Assembly (NCBI GenBank): GCA_036276235.1
Contig: DATBDZ010000008.1
Coordinates: 1 to 6,582 of the forward strand
Reading direction: 5' to 3'
DNA: 6,582 bases
Origin: JANWHF01 sp036276235
GTDB taxonomy: Bacteria > Planctomycetota > Phycisphaerae > Tepidisphaerales > Tepidisphaeraceae
The notes under the pieces were generated by a model. The model did no database searches. It saw only the letters and a list, made by a program, of their open reading frames with translations, and was not told the origin of the DNA. The translations under genes and the position numbers were made by a program. Below are positions 1-5,320 of this stretch, in pieces (position 1 is the stretch's first letter; each line of letters begins with the position of its first letter).

Positions 1-510
1 ATTCTCCCCCGTATGCATCAACCCGCGAAGAAACGTTCCCGATCCGATCACCACCGCGCGGCAATTGAGCATCGTTGCGTCGGCGAGCATGACGCCGACA
101 ATTCGGCGATCCGGGCCGTCGCCTTCCGTTAAGATTTCCCCAACTTCACCCCGAACGATTGTGAGATTGGGGCATATGCCTAAAAGCCGTTGTACTTCCT
201 GCGCATATCTGTATTTATCTGCCTGAGCACGCGGTCCCCAGACGGCGGGCCCTTTGGAGAGGTTGAGCATCCGGAACTGAATGCCTGTATTATCAGTGGC
301 GATCCCCATCAGCCCGCCCAAGGCATCGATTTCGCGAACCATCTGCCCCTTGGCCAGGCCGCCGATGGCAGGATTGCACGACATTTGCCCGATTCGGGCC
401 GGATCGAGGGTAATCAGGGCGGTTGCCGCCCCTAGACGCGCTGCCGCCCAGGCGGCCTCCGCGCCGGCATGGCCGCCGCCTATGATGATGATGTCAAATG
501 AGCCGCTCAT
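1..510 (-). CDS. mnmG: tRNA uridine-5-carboxymethylaminomethyl modification enzyme MnmG (GidA), N-terminal 170 residues, cut by window edge
   Basis: MnmG is a cytoplasmic FAD enzyme. With the GTPase MnmE it installs the (carboxymethyl)aminomethyl group on C5 of wobble U34 in certain tRNAs, using methylenetetrahydrofolate and NADH (family knowledge). Seen here: a start Met followed by a beta strand and the Rossmann dinucleotide motif GGGHAGAEAA at residues 11-20; the family signature SCNPAIGG at 44-51, followed by an AKGQMVREIDALGG-type segment; and FRMLNLSKGPAVWGPRAQADK-like sequence around 79-99, a hallmark of MnmG. The frame is open through position 1. Full-length family members are about 620 residues, so roughly a quarter is present. 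The ATG at 510-508 is chosen because the upstream in-frame codons contain no ATG, GTG or TTG in the adjacent repeat region and the family starts just before the GGGHAG fold. No clear Shine-Dalgarno is seen. The gene diverges from the coiled-coil gene at 685. Confidence 0.96.
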   Translation of the reverse strand, partial: MSGSFDIIIIGGGHAGAEAAWAAARLGAATALITLDPARIGQMSCNPAIGGLAKGQMVREIDALGGLMGIATDNTGIQFRMLNLSKGPAVWGPRAQADKYRYAQEVQRLLGICPNLTIVRGEVGEILTEGDGPDRRIVGVMLADATMLNCRAVVIGSGTFLRGLMHTGEN

Positions 511-570
511 GATTTCAGTGCAAACTGTTTCAGTACGATCTGTTTCCTGTGCAAACGTTTCCGTGACTAT
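511..570. repeat. Degenerate 15-bp-phased repeat upstream of mnmG
   Basis: TTTC recurs exactly every 15 bp, at 513, 528, 543 and 558, each inside a degenerate unit resembling TGTTTCMGTGCAAAC. Copies 1 and 3 also share GTGCAAAC (518-525 and 549-556), so the array can be read as two imperfect 30-31 bp dimers. It contains the palindrome AAACGTTT (553-560) and the near-palindrome AAACTGTTT (522-530). The array directly abuts the mnmG start codon. It could be an operator array, a decayed minisatellite, or leader RNA of mnmG; the sequence does not decide. Confidence 0.6.
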
Positions 571-604
571 GATCGTCTGATATACTGGATCGTCTGATAT
601 ACTA
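571..604. repeat. Two tandem 17-bp direct repeats
   Basis: GATCGTCTGATATACT occurs at 571-586 and again at 588-603. The period is 17 bp and 16 of 17 positions are identical. Each copy contains TATACT, a good sigma70-type -10 hexamer for rightward transcription (581-586 and 598-603). No convincing -35 lies 17 bp upstream of either: TTTCCG at 558-563 is the better one. The duplication may therefore have duplicated a -10 element of the coiled-coil gene's promoter. Confidence 0.7.
581..603 (+). promoter_or_regulatory. Candidate -10 elements for the coiled-coil gene
   Basis: TATACT at 581-586 and TATACT at 598-603 sit 82-104 bp upstream of the ATG at 685 and match the bacterial -10 consensus at 5 of 6 positions. 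The only -35 candidate with 17-bp spacing is the weak TTTCCG at 558-563. The assignment rests on hexamer similarity and position alone. Confidence 0.3.
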
Positions 605-670
605 GTCGGAGTCGGCCCGGCGGGCACGCGGCTCGCGGGTGGCTTTGGTCCTTAGTCCCTGCCTTGGTGC

Positions 671-676
671 GAGGAG
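671..676 (+). promoter_or_regulatory. Ribosome binding site deciding the ATG at 685
   Basis: GAGGAG lies 8 nt upstream of ATG 685. It falls inside the reading frame if the alternative TTG at 664 is used, which argues for ATG 685 as the true start. Confidence 0.75.
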
Positions 677-684
677 TCGTTAAA

Positions 685-1461
685 ATGAAATCACGTATTG
701 CGTGGAGCGGTCTTCTTATCGCGTCGCTGGCACTCTTTCCAACCGTCACCCGCGCGCAGAAGCCGAACCAGGATGAGATCGAGCAGGCCGCCACCACCCG
801 GATGAAAGCTGGCCTGGAAAAGCACAAGATGGAACAGATGGCGTTGGACAATGATCCCAAGGTCATCGCCGCCAAAGACAAGCTGGACCAGGCCAACAAG
901 GATTGGGTGGCCCTGCAGCCTCAGGTTGAAGAGGCCCTGAAATCCGATCCGGACTATCCCAAGGCCAAGGAGGCGCTGGATACTGCGGAAAAGAAATTGA
1001 CAGACGCGAAGAAGGCGCTTGCCGAAGCGTCCGCGACGCAGGCCAAGGCCGCCGAAGCAGCGCGCAAAGCCGCCGAACAATCCCGCGCCTCCTCCAGCAA
1101 TAGCGGTGGCGGCGGGCGATATGGTGGCGGCGGCGGTGGGGCGCGCACTTCCACGCCGGCCAACAACACGCCAAAAGTCAGCCCGCTGGCCAGCCAGCAA
1201 AAAGCGGTAAAAGATGCTCAAGACGAAGTCAATAAGGCCAACGCTGCCGTGAACATGATCCGCGTGAAAGTTCAACGCGGGATGGAGAGCCGCGATGACT
1301 GGAAGGCCGCCAAGCTGGCCAAGGAAAAAGCCGCGAACGAGTATGAGGCATCAATGAAGCCGGTGCTCGCCGCCCTCCGCAATAAGCCGGAATACAAGGC
1401 GGTCCTAAAGCAGGAGACCGACGCGCAGGCGATTCTCGATCAATCCAGCAGCAGCCGATAG
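685..1461 (+). CDS. Exported Ala/Lys-rich coiled-coil protein with internal 31-residue repeats, function unknown
   Basis: I do not recognise a family for this 258-residue protein. Residues 1-24 form a Sec signal peptide: basic MKSR, hydrophobic core to about 18, and cleavage after TRA before QKPN, so the product is exported. The mature chain is very hydrophilic and helical. A first charged Ala/Lys/Glu-rich segment (about 28-133) is joined by a Gly/Ser/Pro linker (about 136-168, with GGGGRYGGGGGG at 141-152) to a second helical segment (about 170-251). An ALxxDPxY-like motif recurs at 53, 84, 199 (diverged) and 230, with 31-residue spacing inside each half. The ATG at 685 is preferred over an in-frame TTG at 664 because GAGGAG at 671-676 lies 8 nt upstream and the signal peptide then starts cleanly. 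A periplasmic structural or scaffold role is possible but inferred. The gene is followed by its own terminator, so it is probably monocistronic. Confidence 0.85.
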   Translation: MKSRIAWSGLLIASLALFPTVTRAQKPNQDEIEQAATTRMKAGLEKHKMEQMALDNDPKVIAAKDKLDQANKDWVALQPQVEEALKSDPDYPKAKEALDTAEKKLTDAKKALAEASATQAKAAEAARKAAEQSRASSSNSGGGGRYGGGGGGARTSTPANNTPKVSPLASQQKAVKDAQDEVNKANAAVNMIRVKVQRGMESRDDWKAAKLAKEKAANEYEASMKPVLAALRNKPEYKAVLKQETDAQAILDQSSSSR

Positions 1462-1495
1462 GCTTAAGCCTCCCGGCAAAGTTGTGGCAAAAAAT

Positions 1496-1538
1496 ACCGC
1501 TCGGCCACCAGATGAATGTCTGGAGCCGAGCGGTTTTT
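1496..1538 (+). terminator. Strong intrinsic terminator after the coiled-coil gene
   Basis: A perfect 10-bp stem, ACCGCTCGGC (1496-1505) with GCCGAGCGGT (1525-1534), is extended inside by CCAGA (1508-1512) with TCTGG (1519-1523) around a TGAATG loop. It is followed by a T run at 1534-1538. An A run at 1489-1494 precedes the stem, so the structure could also work for leftward transcripts. It lies 35 nt after the stop of the coiled-coil gene and separates it from the peptidase operon. Confidence 0.9.
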
Positions 1539-1546
1539 ATGGGAGA

Positions 1547-1575
1547 TTGCGGAACGCCGGACGGACCACGATACT
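1547..1575 (+). promoter_or_regulatory. Candidate sigma70-type promoter of the peptidase operon
   Basis: TTGCGG (1547-1552) and GATACT (1570-1575) are separated by exactly 17 bp, just downstream of the preceding terminator. If used, transcription would start near 1582 and give a leader of about 168 nt that contains the entire inverted repeat at 1612-1701. The hexamers are imperfect, so this is a candidate only. Confidence 0.3.
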
Positions 1576-1611
1576 TCCCAATACTGTGATGCGGTCGTTC
1601 CCGCGGGTTCA

Positions 1612-1701
1612 CCACGGGCACGCTGTCGCGAGCCCACGCTACCCAAATTTGCGGCCGCCTATCGTTCGGGGTGGCATGGGCTTGCGACAGCATGCCCGTG
1701 G
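1612..1701. repeat. 90-bp inverted repeat, 33-bp arms, in the peptidase leader
   Basis: The left arm (1612-1644, beginning CCACGGGCACGCTGTCGC) and the right arm (1669-1701, ending GCGACAGCATGCCCGTGG) are inverted copies that match at 29 of 33 positions. All four differences are transitions, so in RNA two are G-U pairs and two are C-A mismatches. The 24-nt spacer (1645-1668) contains the palindromes AAATTT and GCGGCCGC. There is no T run after it, so it is not a standard terminator. It ends 48 bp before the peptidase ATG and does not cover the ribosome binding site. It could be a dispersed REP/MITE-like element, an mRNA-stabilising or regulatory leader hairpin, or a protein-binding site. Confidence 0.85.
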
Positions 1702-1736
1702 CGTCAGTGCGGAAATTGCGGATCACCAAGTAGGCG

Positions 1737-1741
1737 AAAGG
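1737..1741 (+). promoter_or_regulatory. Ribosome binding site of the S9 peptidase
   Basis: AAAGG lies 8 nt upstream of ATG 1750. Together with the signal peptide that begins at this ATG, it fixes the start. The reading frame is open further upstream to an ATG at 1516, which lies in the terminator loop. Confidence 0.6.
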
Positions 1742-1749
1742 TTGCGTCG

Positions 1750-3843
1750 ATGAGGGCAAAAAGACACGTCATCTCTCTTTTCGCCGTCGCAACCTGCTTT
1801 GCCGCTTTTAATGTCGTCGCCCGCGCCCAGGATCGGCTCAAATCGATGCCGGGTTACGAGCAGTACCAGGCAATGAGCCGCGCGATTCCGAATTCGGTCA
1901 AGGTTGGCGCGCTGAACATCACATGGAAGGACGATGGAACCTCCTTTAAATATCAACGCGACCTGAAGCGCTTCCGCTACGACATCGCCAGCCGCACCTC
2001 GATCGACATCACCTCCAGCGACCGCCCGCTCAACAATCGCGGCGGCCGAGGTGGACGCGGCGGGGGAGTCCCACGCGGACGCCAGGTGCCTTCGGTTCTC
2101 TCTCCCGACGGCAAACTCAAGGCGTTCTATCGCGACCGAAACCTGTGGCTGAGCGACGCATCCGGCGCCATCGAGATGCCGATCACCACCGACGGCAGCG
2201 AAAAGGCCCGAATCAAATACGCCACCGCCAGTTGGGTCTACGGCGAAGAGCTCGAGCAGCGCTCGGCGATGTGGTGGTCACCCGATGGCAGCAAAATCGC
2301 GTTTTATCGTTTCGACGAGAGCAAAGTTCCCGATTACTTCCTCCAACTGAACCAAACCCGCTTGCAGGATACGTTGGATGTCGAAGCATATCCGCGGCCG
2401 GGTGACCCTAATCCGCTGGTCGATCTTCTGGTCTACGATCTGCATTCCAAAAGCACGATGCGCATCGACGTGCGCGATCGAAAGCCGTTCGAGGATTCAT
2501 CGATCGGCCATTACGTTTACAACGTCACCTGGTCAAAGAACGGCGAGCTGCTCTTTTACCGCTCCAATCGCCTGCAAAATGCGATGGAGTTTGTGGCGGC
2601 CGATCCGCAAAGCGGTGCTTGCCGCGTCATTCTCCGCGAGGAATGGCCCGCGAGTTGGGTCGTCAATTCGCCGACGATGCAATTCCTCAAGGACGGCAAG
2701 CGCTTCATCTGGTCTTCCGAGCGAACCGGCTGGAAGAATTTCTATCTCTACGATCTGAGCGGCAAACTGCTGGCGACGCTGACGGACCACTCATGCGAAG
2801 TAGAGAACATCGTCCACGTCGATGAAGACGCCGGCCTTCTCTACTACACGGCACACAGCGGCGACAACCCGATGAAGCTCCAGCTTCATCGCGTCGGGCT
2901 CGACGGGAAGGACGATCTTTGCCTGACCGATCCAAGATTCTATCACACGATTTCGATGTCCCCCGACGCGCACTACTTTACCGACTCCGCGCAAACGCAC
3001 GATCAGCCGCCCGTCGTGCGGCTCATGGATACAAAGGGAAACGCCGTCGCCGACATAGCGACCAGCGACACCTCAAAGTTTGACGAGTTGCATCTTCGCA
3101 AGGTCGAGCTCTTCACCTTTAAGGCGGCCGATGGCCAGACAGACCTGTACGGCATGCTCCATTTTCCGTCGAACTTCGATGCCGCGAAAAAATATCCGCT
3201 GCTCGTCAATGTGTACGGCGGGCCGGCCACCAACGGGGCACATGAGACATTCACGCTTCCGAGCGCCCTGACTGAGTACGGCTATTTGGTCGCGACATTA
3301 GACTCGCGCAGTGCCGCCGGGCGCGGCAAACATTTTCTTGATGCCATCTATCGCAAGCTGGGCCGCGTCGAGATCGATGATCAGGCGGCCGGCGTCAAAT
3401 CATTGTGGGATCGGCCGTACGTGGATCGCGAGCGTGTTGGAATTTATGGCACATCCTACGGCGGCTACGCTTCGGCGATGTGCCTCGTGCGCTACCCAGA
3501 TGTCTTTCGCGCCGCCAGCGCGTCGTCGCCGGTGACCGATTTCCGAAATTACGACAGCATCTACACCGAGCGATTCATGGGATTGCTCCCCGACGCCAGG
3601 GACGACTACGACGCCACCAGTGTGATGAACCACGTCGGCAATTTGAAGGGCCGCCTGATTTTGTTTTACGGAACCGCCGACAACAACGTGCATCCGAGCA
3701 ATACCTTGCAACTGGTCGCCGCCTTGCAGCGGGCGGGGAAGAGCTTTGATCTGCAGGTCGGCCCCGACGGCGGCCACGGCCCGCTACGCCAGGAGCGCAT
3801 GATGGAGTTCTTCATCGAAAACCTGGTGCTCACCGCCCGATGA
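1750..3843 (+). CDS. Secreted S9 family serine peptidase, dipeptidyl peptidase IV-like
   Basis: This 697-residue prolyl-oligopeptidase-clan enzyme is predicted to remove N-terminal di- or tripeptides, classically after Pro or Ala (family knowledge; substrate unproven). Residues 1-26 are a signal peptide (cleavage after VARA), so it acts outside the cytoplasm. An N-terminal beta-propeller (about 30-440) includes WVYGEE, whose Glu166-Glu167 match the double-Glu that anchors the substrate amino terminus in DPP-IV. The C-terminal alpha/beta hydrolase domain has the oxyanion Tyr489 in VYGGP, the nucleophile Ser569 in GTSYGGY, YDSIYTER at 601-608 (substrate-pocket tyrosines), Asp644 in GTADNNVH and His676 in GGHGP, so the triad is complete. 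The length is typical of the family. Residues 98-110 form a Gly/Arg-rich insert within the propeller. The downstream membrane-protein gene overlaps by 4 nt, indicating co-translation. Trp before the nucleophilic Ser, as in human DPP-IV, is Thr here. Confidence 0.95.
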   Translation: MRAKRHVISLFAVATCFAAFNVVARAQDRLKSMPGYEQYQAMSRAIPNSVKVGALNITWKDDGTSFKYQRDLKRFRYDIASRTSIDITSSDRPLNNRGGRGGRGGGVPRGRQVPSVLSPDGKLKAFYRDRNLWLSDASGAIEMPITTDGSEKARIKYATASWVYGEELEQRSAMWWSPDGSKIAFYRFDESKVPDYFLQLNQTRLQDTLDVEAYPRPGDPNPLVDLLVYDLHSKSTMRIDVRDRKPFEDSSIGHYVYNVTWSKNGELLFYRSNRLQNAMEFVAADPQSGACRVILREEWPASWVVNSPTMQFLKDGKRFIWSSERTGWKNFYLYDLSGKLLATLTDHSCEVENIVHVDEDAGLLYYTAHSGDNPMKLQLHRVGLDGKDDLCLTDPRFYHTISMSPDAHYFTDSAQTHDQPPVVRLMDTKGNAVADIATSDTSKFDELHLRKVELFTFKAADGQTDLYGMLHFPSNFDAAKKYPLLVNVYGGPATNGAHETFTLPSALTEYGYLVATLDSRSAAGRGKHFLDAIYRKLGRVEIDDQAAGVKSLWDRPYVDRERVGIYGTSYGGYASAMCLVRYPDVFRAASASSPVTDFRNYDSIYTERFMGLLPDARDDYDATSVMNHVGNLKGRLILFYGTADNNVHPSNTLQLVAALQRAGKSFDLQVGPDGGHGPLRQERMMEFFIENLVLTAR

Positions 3844-4331
3844 TGGATCAACACGCCAAAAGCAGGTTCGCGGAAATCGCGCGGCGATTCGTTTTTGTCT
3901 CAACGATCGCTTTCTGGCTCGGCGGGTTCGCGTTCTATACCGGCGTCGTCGTACAGGTCGGCGCCGCAGTTCTCCACAGCCACACGCGCCAGGGATTCAT
4001 CACCCAGCGCGTTACGTTCTGGCTCAACATCGTCGCCTCCATCGCGCTGCTAATCCTGCTCGCACATCTGATTTCCAGTGCGCTCCCGAATCGGCGGCTG
4101 CGAAAAATCTTGACGATCCTGTGGATGATCATGGTGATTTTGCAGGGTTGGCTCTTCTACCTGCATCCGCATCTGGATCGCCTGCTCGATACAACCGCCA
4201 GAATGATTCTTGACGAAGAACGATTCGAGCTGCTTCACACAACTTACGTCTGGAGCGCGACAGCGCAATGGGCAGTCGGCGTACTTTATATGTTTGTGAT
4301 GCTTGGCGCGTGGACCAAATCAGATTATTGA
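3840..4331 (+). CDS. Four-helix integral membrane protein, unknown function (DUF4149/TMEM205-like?)
   Basis: This 163-residue protein has four predicted membrane helices at about 17-39 (with FWLGGFAFYTGVVV), 59-81, 88-108 and 136-158. It has a short basic N terminus and a charged 109-130 loop containing LDEERFE. The FWLGG-FY-VVV and GFITQRVTFWLN pattern reminds me of DUF4149/TMEM205-type proteins, but I could not search for this and no function follows from it. The start ATG at 3840 overlaps the peptidase stop in an ATGA arrangement, with a second ATG immediately after at 3843 as an alternative. No independent Shine-Dalgarno is seen, which fits translational coupling to the peptidase. It may support the peptidase in the membrane or simply share its expression. 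It converges with the minus-strand gene, leaving only 22 bp between the two stop codons and no evident terminator. Confidence 0.85.
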   Translation: MMDQHAKSRFAEIARRFVFVSTIAFWLGGFAFYTGVVVQVGAAVLHSHTRQGFITQRVTFWLNIVASIALLILLAHLISSALPNRRLRKILTILWMIMVILQGWLFYLHPHLDRLLDTTARMILDEERFELLHTTYVWSATAQWAVGVLYMFVMLGAWTKSDY

Positions 4332-4353
4332 ATCGCGTGCACACGAAGCGGCG

Positions 4354-4908
4354 TCAGTTAATCTTATACATCGAGAAAATAATGCTTGGAATCAACGGCT
4401 CGCCCTTGGGCTTGATCGCCTTGATGCCGATGCCTTTGCCGGCGGAGCTTGCGGAAATGGCAACGTTGAAAGTATCGCCCGCCTTGCATTCGGCGATGCC
4501 CTGACAGACGAGCACCGTCGTATACTTTGGATCGTGAATCACCTGGCGGCAACCGGAGTTGTCCACGTCCTTGCCGTTCTGTTTCATCCAGACATCGAGG
4601 TAGTCGCCCCCCGCCCCGGAATCTTTGCCAACCTGGATCGCGGCGACCATGAAGTAGACGCCCGCCGTCTTCACGACCACGTCGGTGGTCTTCGCTTTCT
4701 CATCGTGGCCCAATCCGCCTAGCGCATCGTTGGATGTCATTTGCACGAGCAGGGGATCGGTCCCCTTGGGGTCTTGCGTATCGGGACTGGAGAGCTGCGC
4801 GTAGATCGGGCCGCTCGGATCGGCGGCGCGGGTCGGGGTCATCCGAAAGATCGCGAACGCCGCGACGATGCACGCCGCGAGAGCAACAACATATGAACGC
4901 CTGGCCAT
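4354..4908 (-). CDS. Exported protein with C1q/TNF-like jelly-roll pattern
   Basis: This 184-residue protein starts at the ATG at 4908-4906, with a strong AGGAGG on the minus strand at 4918-4913. The frame is open further upstream, but that stretch has no signal peptide and lies in the leader. Residues 1-28 are a signal peptide or signal anchor (MARRS, hydrophobic 6-21, cleavage near TRA-AD). The mature part alternates beta strands in an order typical of C1q/TNF-like folds: GVYFMVAAIQVG (83-94), GDYLDVWMKQNGKDVDNSGC (101-120), ECKAGDTFNVAIS (140-152) and a C-terminal IPSIIFSMYKI strand. Cys120, Cys135 and Cys141 could include one disulfide after export. The fold call is by pattern only, without a search. 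Function is unknown; extracellular ligand binding or trimeric surface assembly would fit the fold. It is convergent with the peptidase operon and divergent from the PLD gene. Confidence 0.8.
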   Translation of the reverse strand: MARRSYVVALAACIVAAFAIFRMTPTRAADPSGPIYAQLSSPDTQDPKGTDPLLVQMTSNDALGGLGHDEKAKTTDVVVKTAGVYFMVAAIQVGKDSGAGGDYLDVWMKQNGKDVDNSGCRQVIHDPKYTTVLVCQGIAECKAGDTFNVAISASSAGKGIGIKAIKPKGEPLIPSIIFSMYKIN

Positions 4909-4912
4909 GATT

Positions 4913-4918
4913 CCTCCT
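4913..4918 (-). promoter_or_regulatory. Strong Shine-Dalgarno of the jelly-roll gene
   Basis: On the minus strand AGGAGG is followed by AATC and then ATG at 4908. This is the strongest ribosome binding site in the window. It decides the start in favour of ATG 4908 over the longer open frame reaching 5175. Confidence 0.85.
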
Positions 4919-4926
4919 ATACAAGC

Positions 4927-4953
4927 GCGATCTCGCATTGCGCGAGCGATCGC
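4927..4953 (-). promoter_or_regulatory. Leader hairpin next to the Shine-Dalgarno
   Basis: In plus coordinates, GCGAT (4927-4931) and CTCGC (4932-4936) pair with ATCGC (4949-4953) and GCGAG (4942-4946). The loop is 5 nt and there is a 2-nt bulge. In the minus-strand transcript this GC-rich hairpin ends 8 nt before AGGAGG. It may hold the ribosome binding site open or act as a 5-prime stabiliser. A regulatory role is inferred. Confidence 0.45.
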
Positions 4954-4996
4954 GAAGAGATTTCCCGCCCTTCGCCGCGCGGCGGAGATTGCACCC

Positions 4997-5014
4997 AGGC
5001 CGCACGCGCGGCCT
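4997..5014. repeat. Short perfect hairpin AGGCCGC-ACGC-GCGGCCT
   Basis: A 7-bp perfect stem with a 4-nt loop lies in the leader region of the minus-strand gene, near the 12-nt palindrome CGCCGCGCGGCG at 4973-4984. There is no T run on either side, so it is not a terminator. GC-rich sequence makes such stems fairly likely by chance. Confidence 0.4.
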
Positions 5015-5320
5015 CGGACGGGAGCCGATATTGCCGAAAGGTTGGCCGGTCGAAAGCAAAGTGGGTGCCGTGTTGGTAAGCGACCGCATCGGCAGCATTC
5101 TTTCGTCGAATCAAGTGTAGCCAGACAACAGATATTAGCGGCAAACGAGCCGCTCGCTCCGCCGTCCGTCAACAATCGTAGTTAGATGGATCACCGAGAA
5201 ATTCTCGTGGCTCGCCCGCCTCGTCGCGCGCTTTTTGTGCGAATTTTAAACTTGGAACGCATCCTGCCGCTTTTGGCGACATGATGCGGCTCCTAATCCT
5301 CTCCCGTACAATGTCACGCG

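Larger units (their letters stand above)
4909..5320. other. 412-bp non-coding divergent region between the jelly-roll and PLD genes
   Basis: No convincing gene is present: the frames that are open here lack a ribosome binding site and family features. The side nearest the minus-strand gene holds three GC-rich palindromes or hairpins (4927-4953, 4973-4984, 4997-5014). Further right, CGAGAA-A-TTCTCG at 5195-5207 is a small dyad. AT-richer sequence near 5234-5255 could belong to the PLD promoter, but I find no hexamer pair that I would call. Presumably both divergent promoters lie here. Confidence 0.6.

Noticed and set aside
540..552. CACAGGAAACAG-like sequence on the minus strand resembling the lacZ ribosome binding region
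   Set aside because: It is about 30 nt or more from the mnmG ATG, with no start codon at proper spacing, and is explained by the 15-bp repeat.
664..684. TTG start for the coiled-coil gene, adding seven residues
   Set aside because: GAGGAG lies 8 nt before ATG 685, and the signal peptide begins naturally at MKSR.
691..1275. 194-codon antisense open frame over the coiled-coil gene
   Set aside because: The composition is a by-product of the Ala/Lys/Gly-rich sense frame, and the sense strand has a signal peptide, a ribosome binding site and a terminator.
1461..1470. Perfect 10-nt palindrome GGCTTAAGCC at the coiled-coil stop codon
   Set aside because: It is short, without a loop or T run, and the real terminator follows 25 nt later.
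1516..1749. 78-codon N-terminal extension of the peptidase from ATG 1516
   Set aside because: It would start inside the terminator loop and run through the inverted repeat, and it would bury the signal peptide. ATG 1750 has an upstream AAAGG and a clean signal peptide.
1229..1759. 176-codon minus-strand frame across the terminator and inverted repeat
   Set aside because: It crosses two strong secondary structures and the ends of two real genes, and its protein shows no domain-like pattern.
4332..4353. Possible bidirectional terminator between the convergent genes
   Set aside because: Only a 4-bp CGTG-CACG stem and no T run can be seen in this 22-bp gap.
4946..4953. GCGATCGC, identical to the core of the cyanobacterial HIP1 repeat
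   Set aside because: It is part of a local hairpin, and nothing else here suggests a cyanobacterium.
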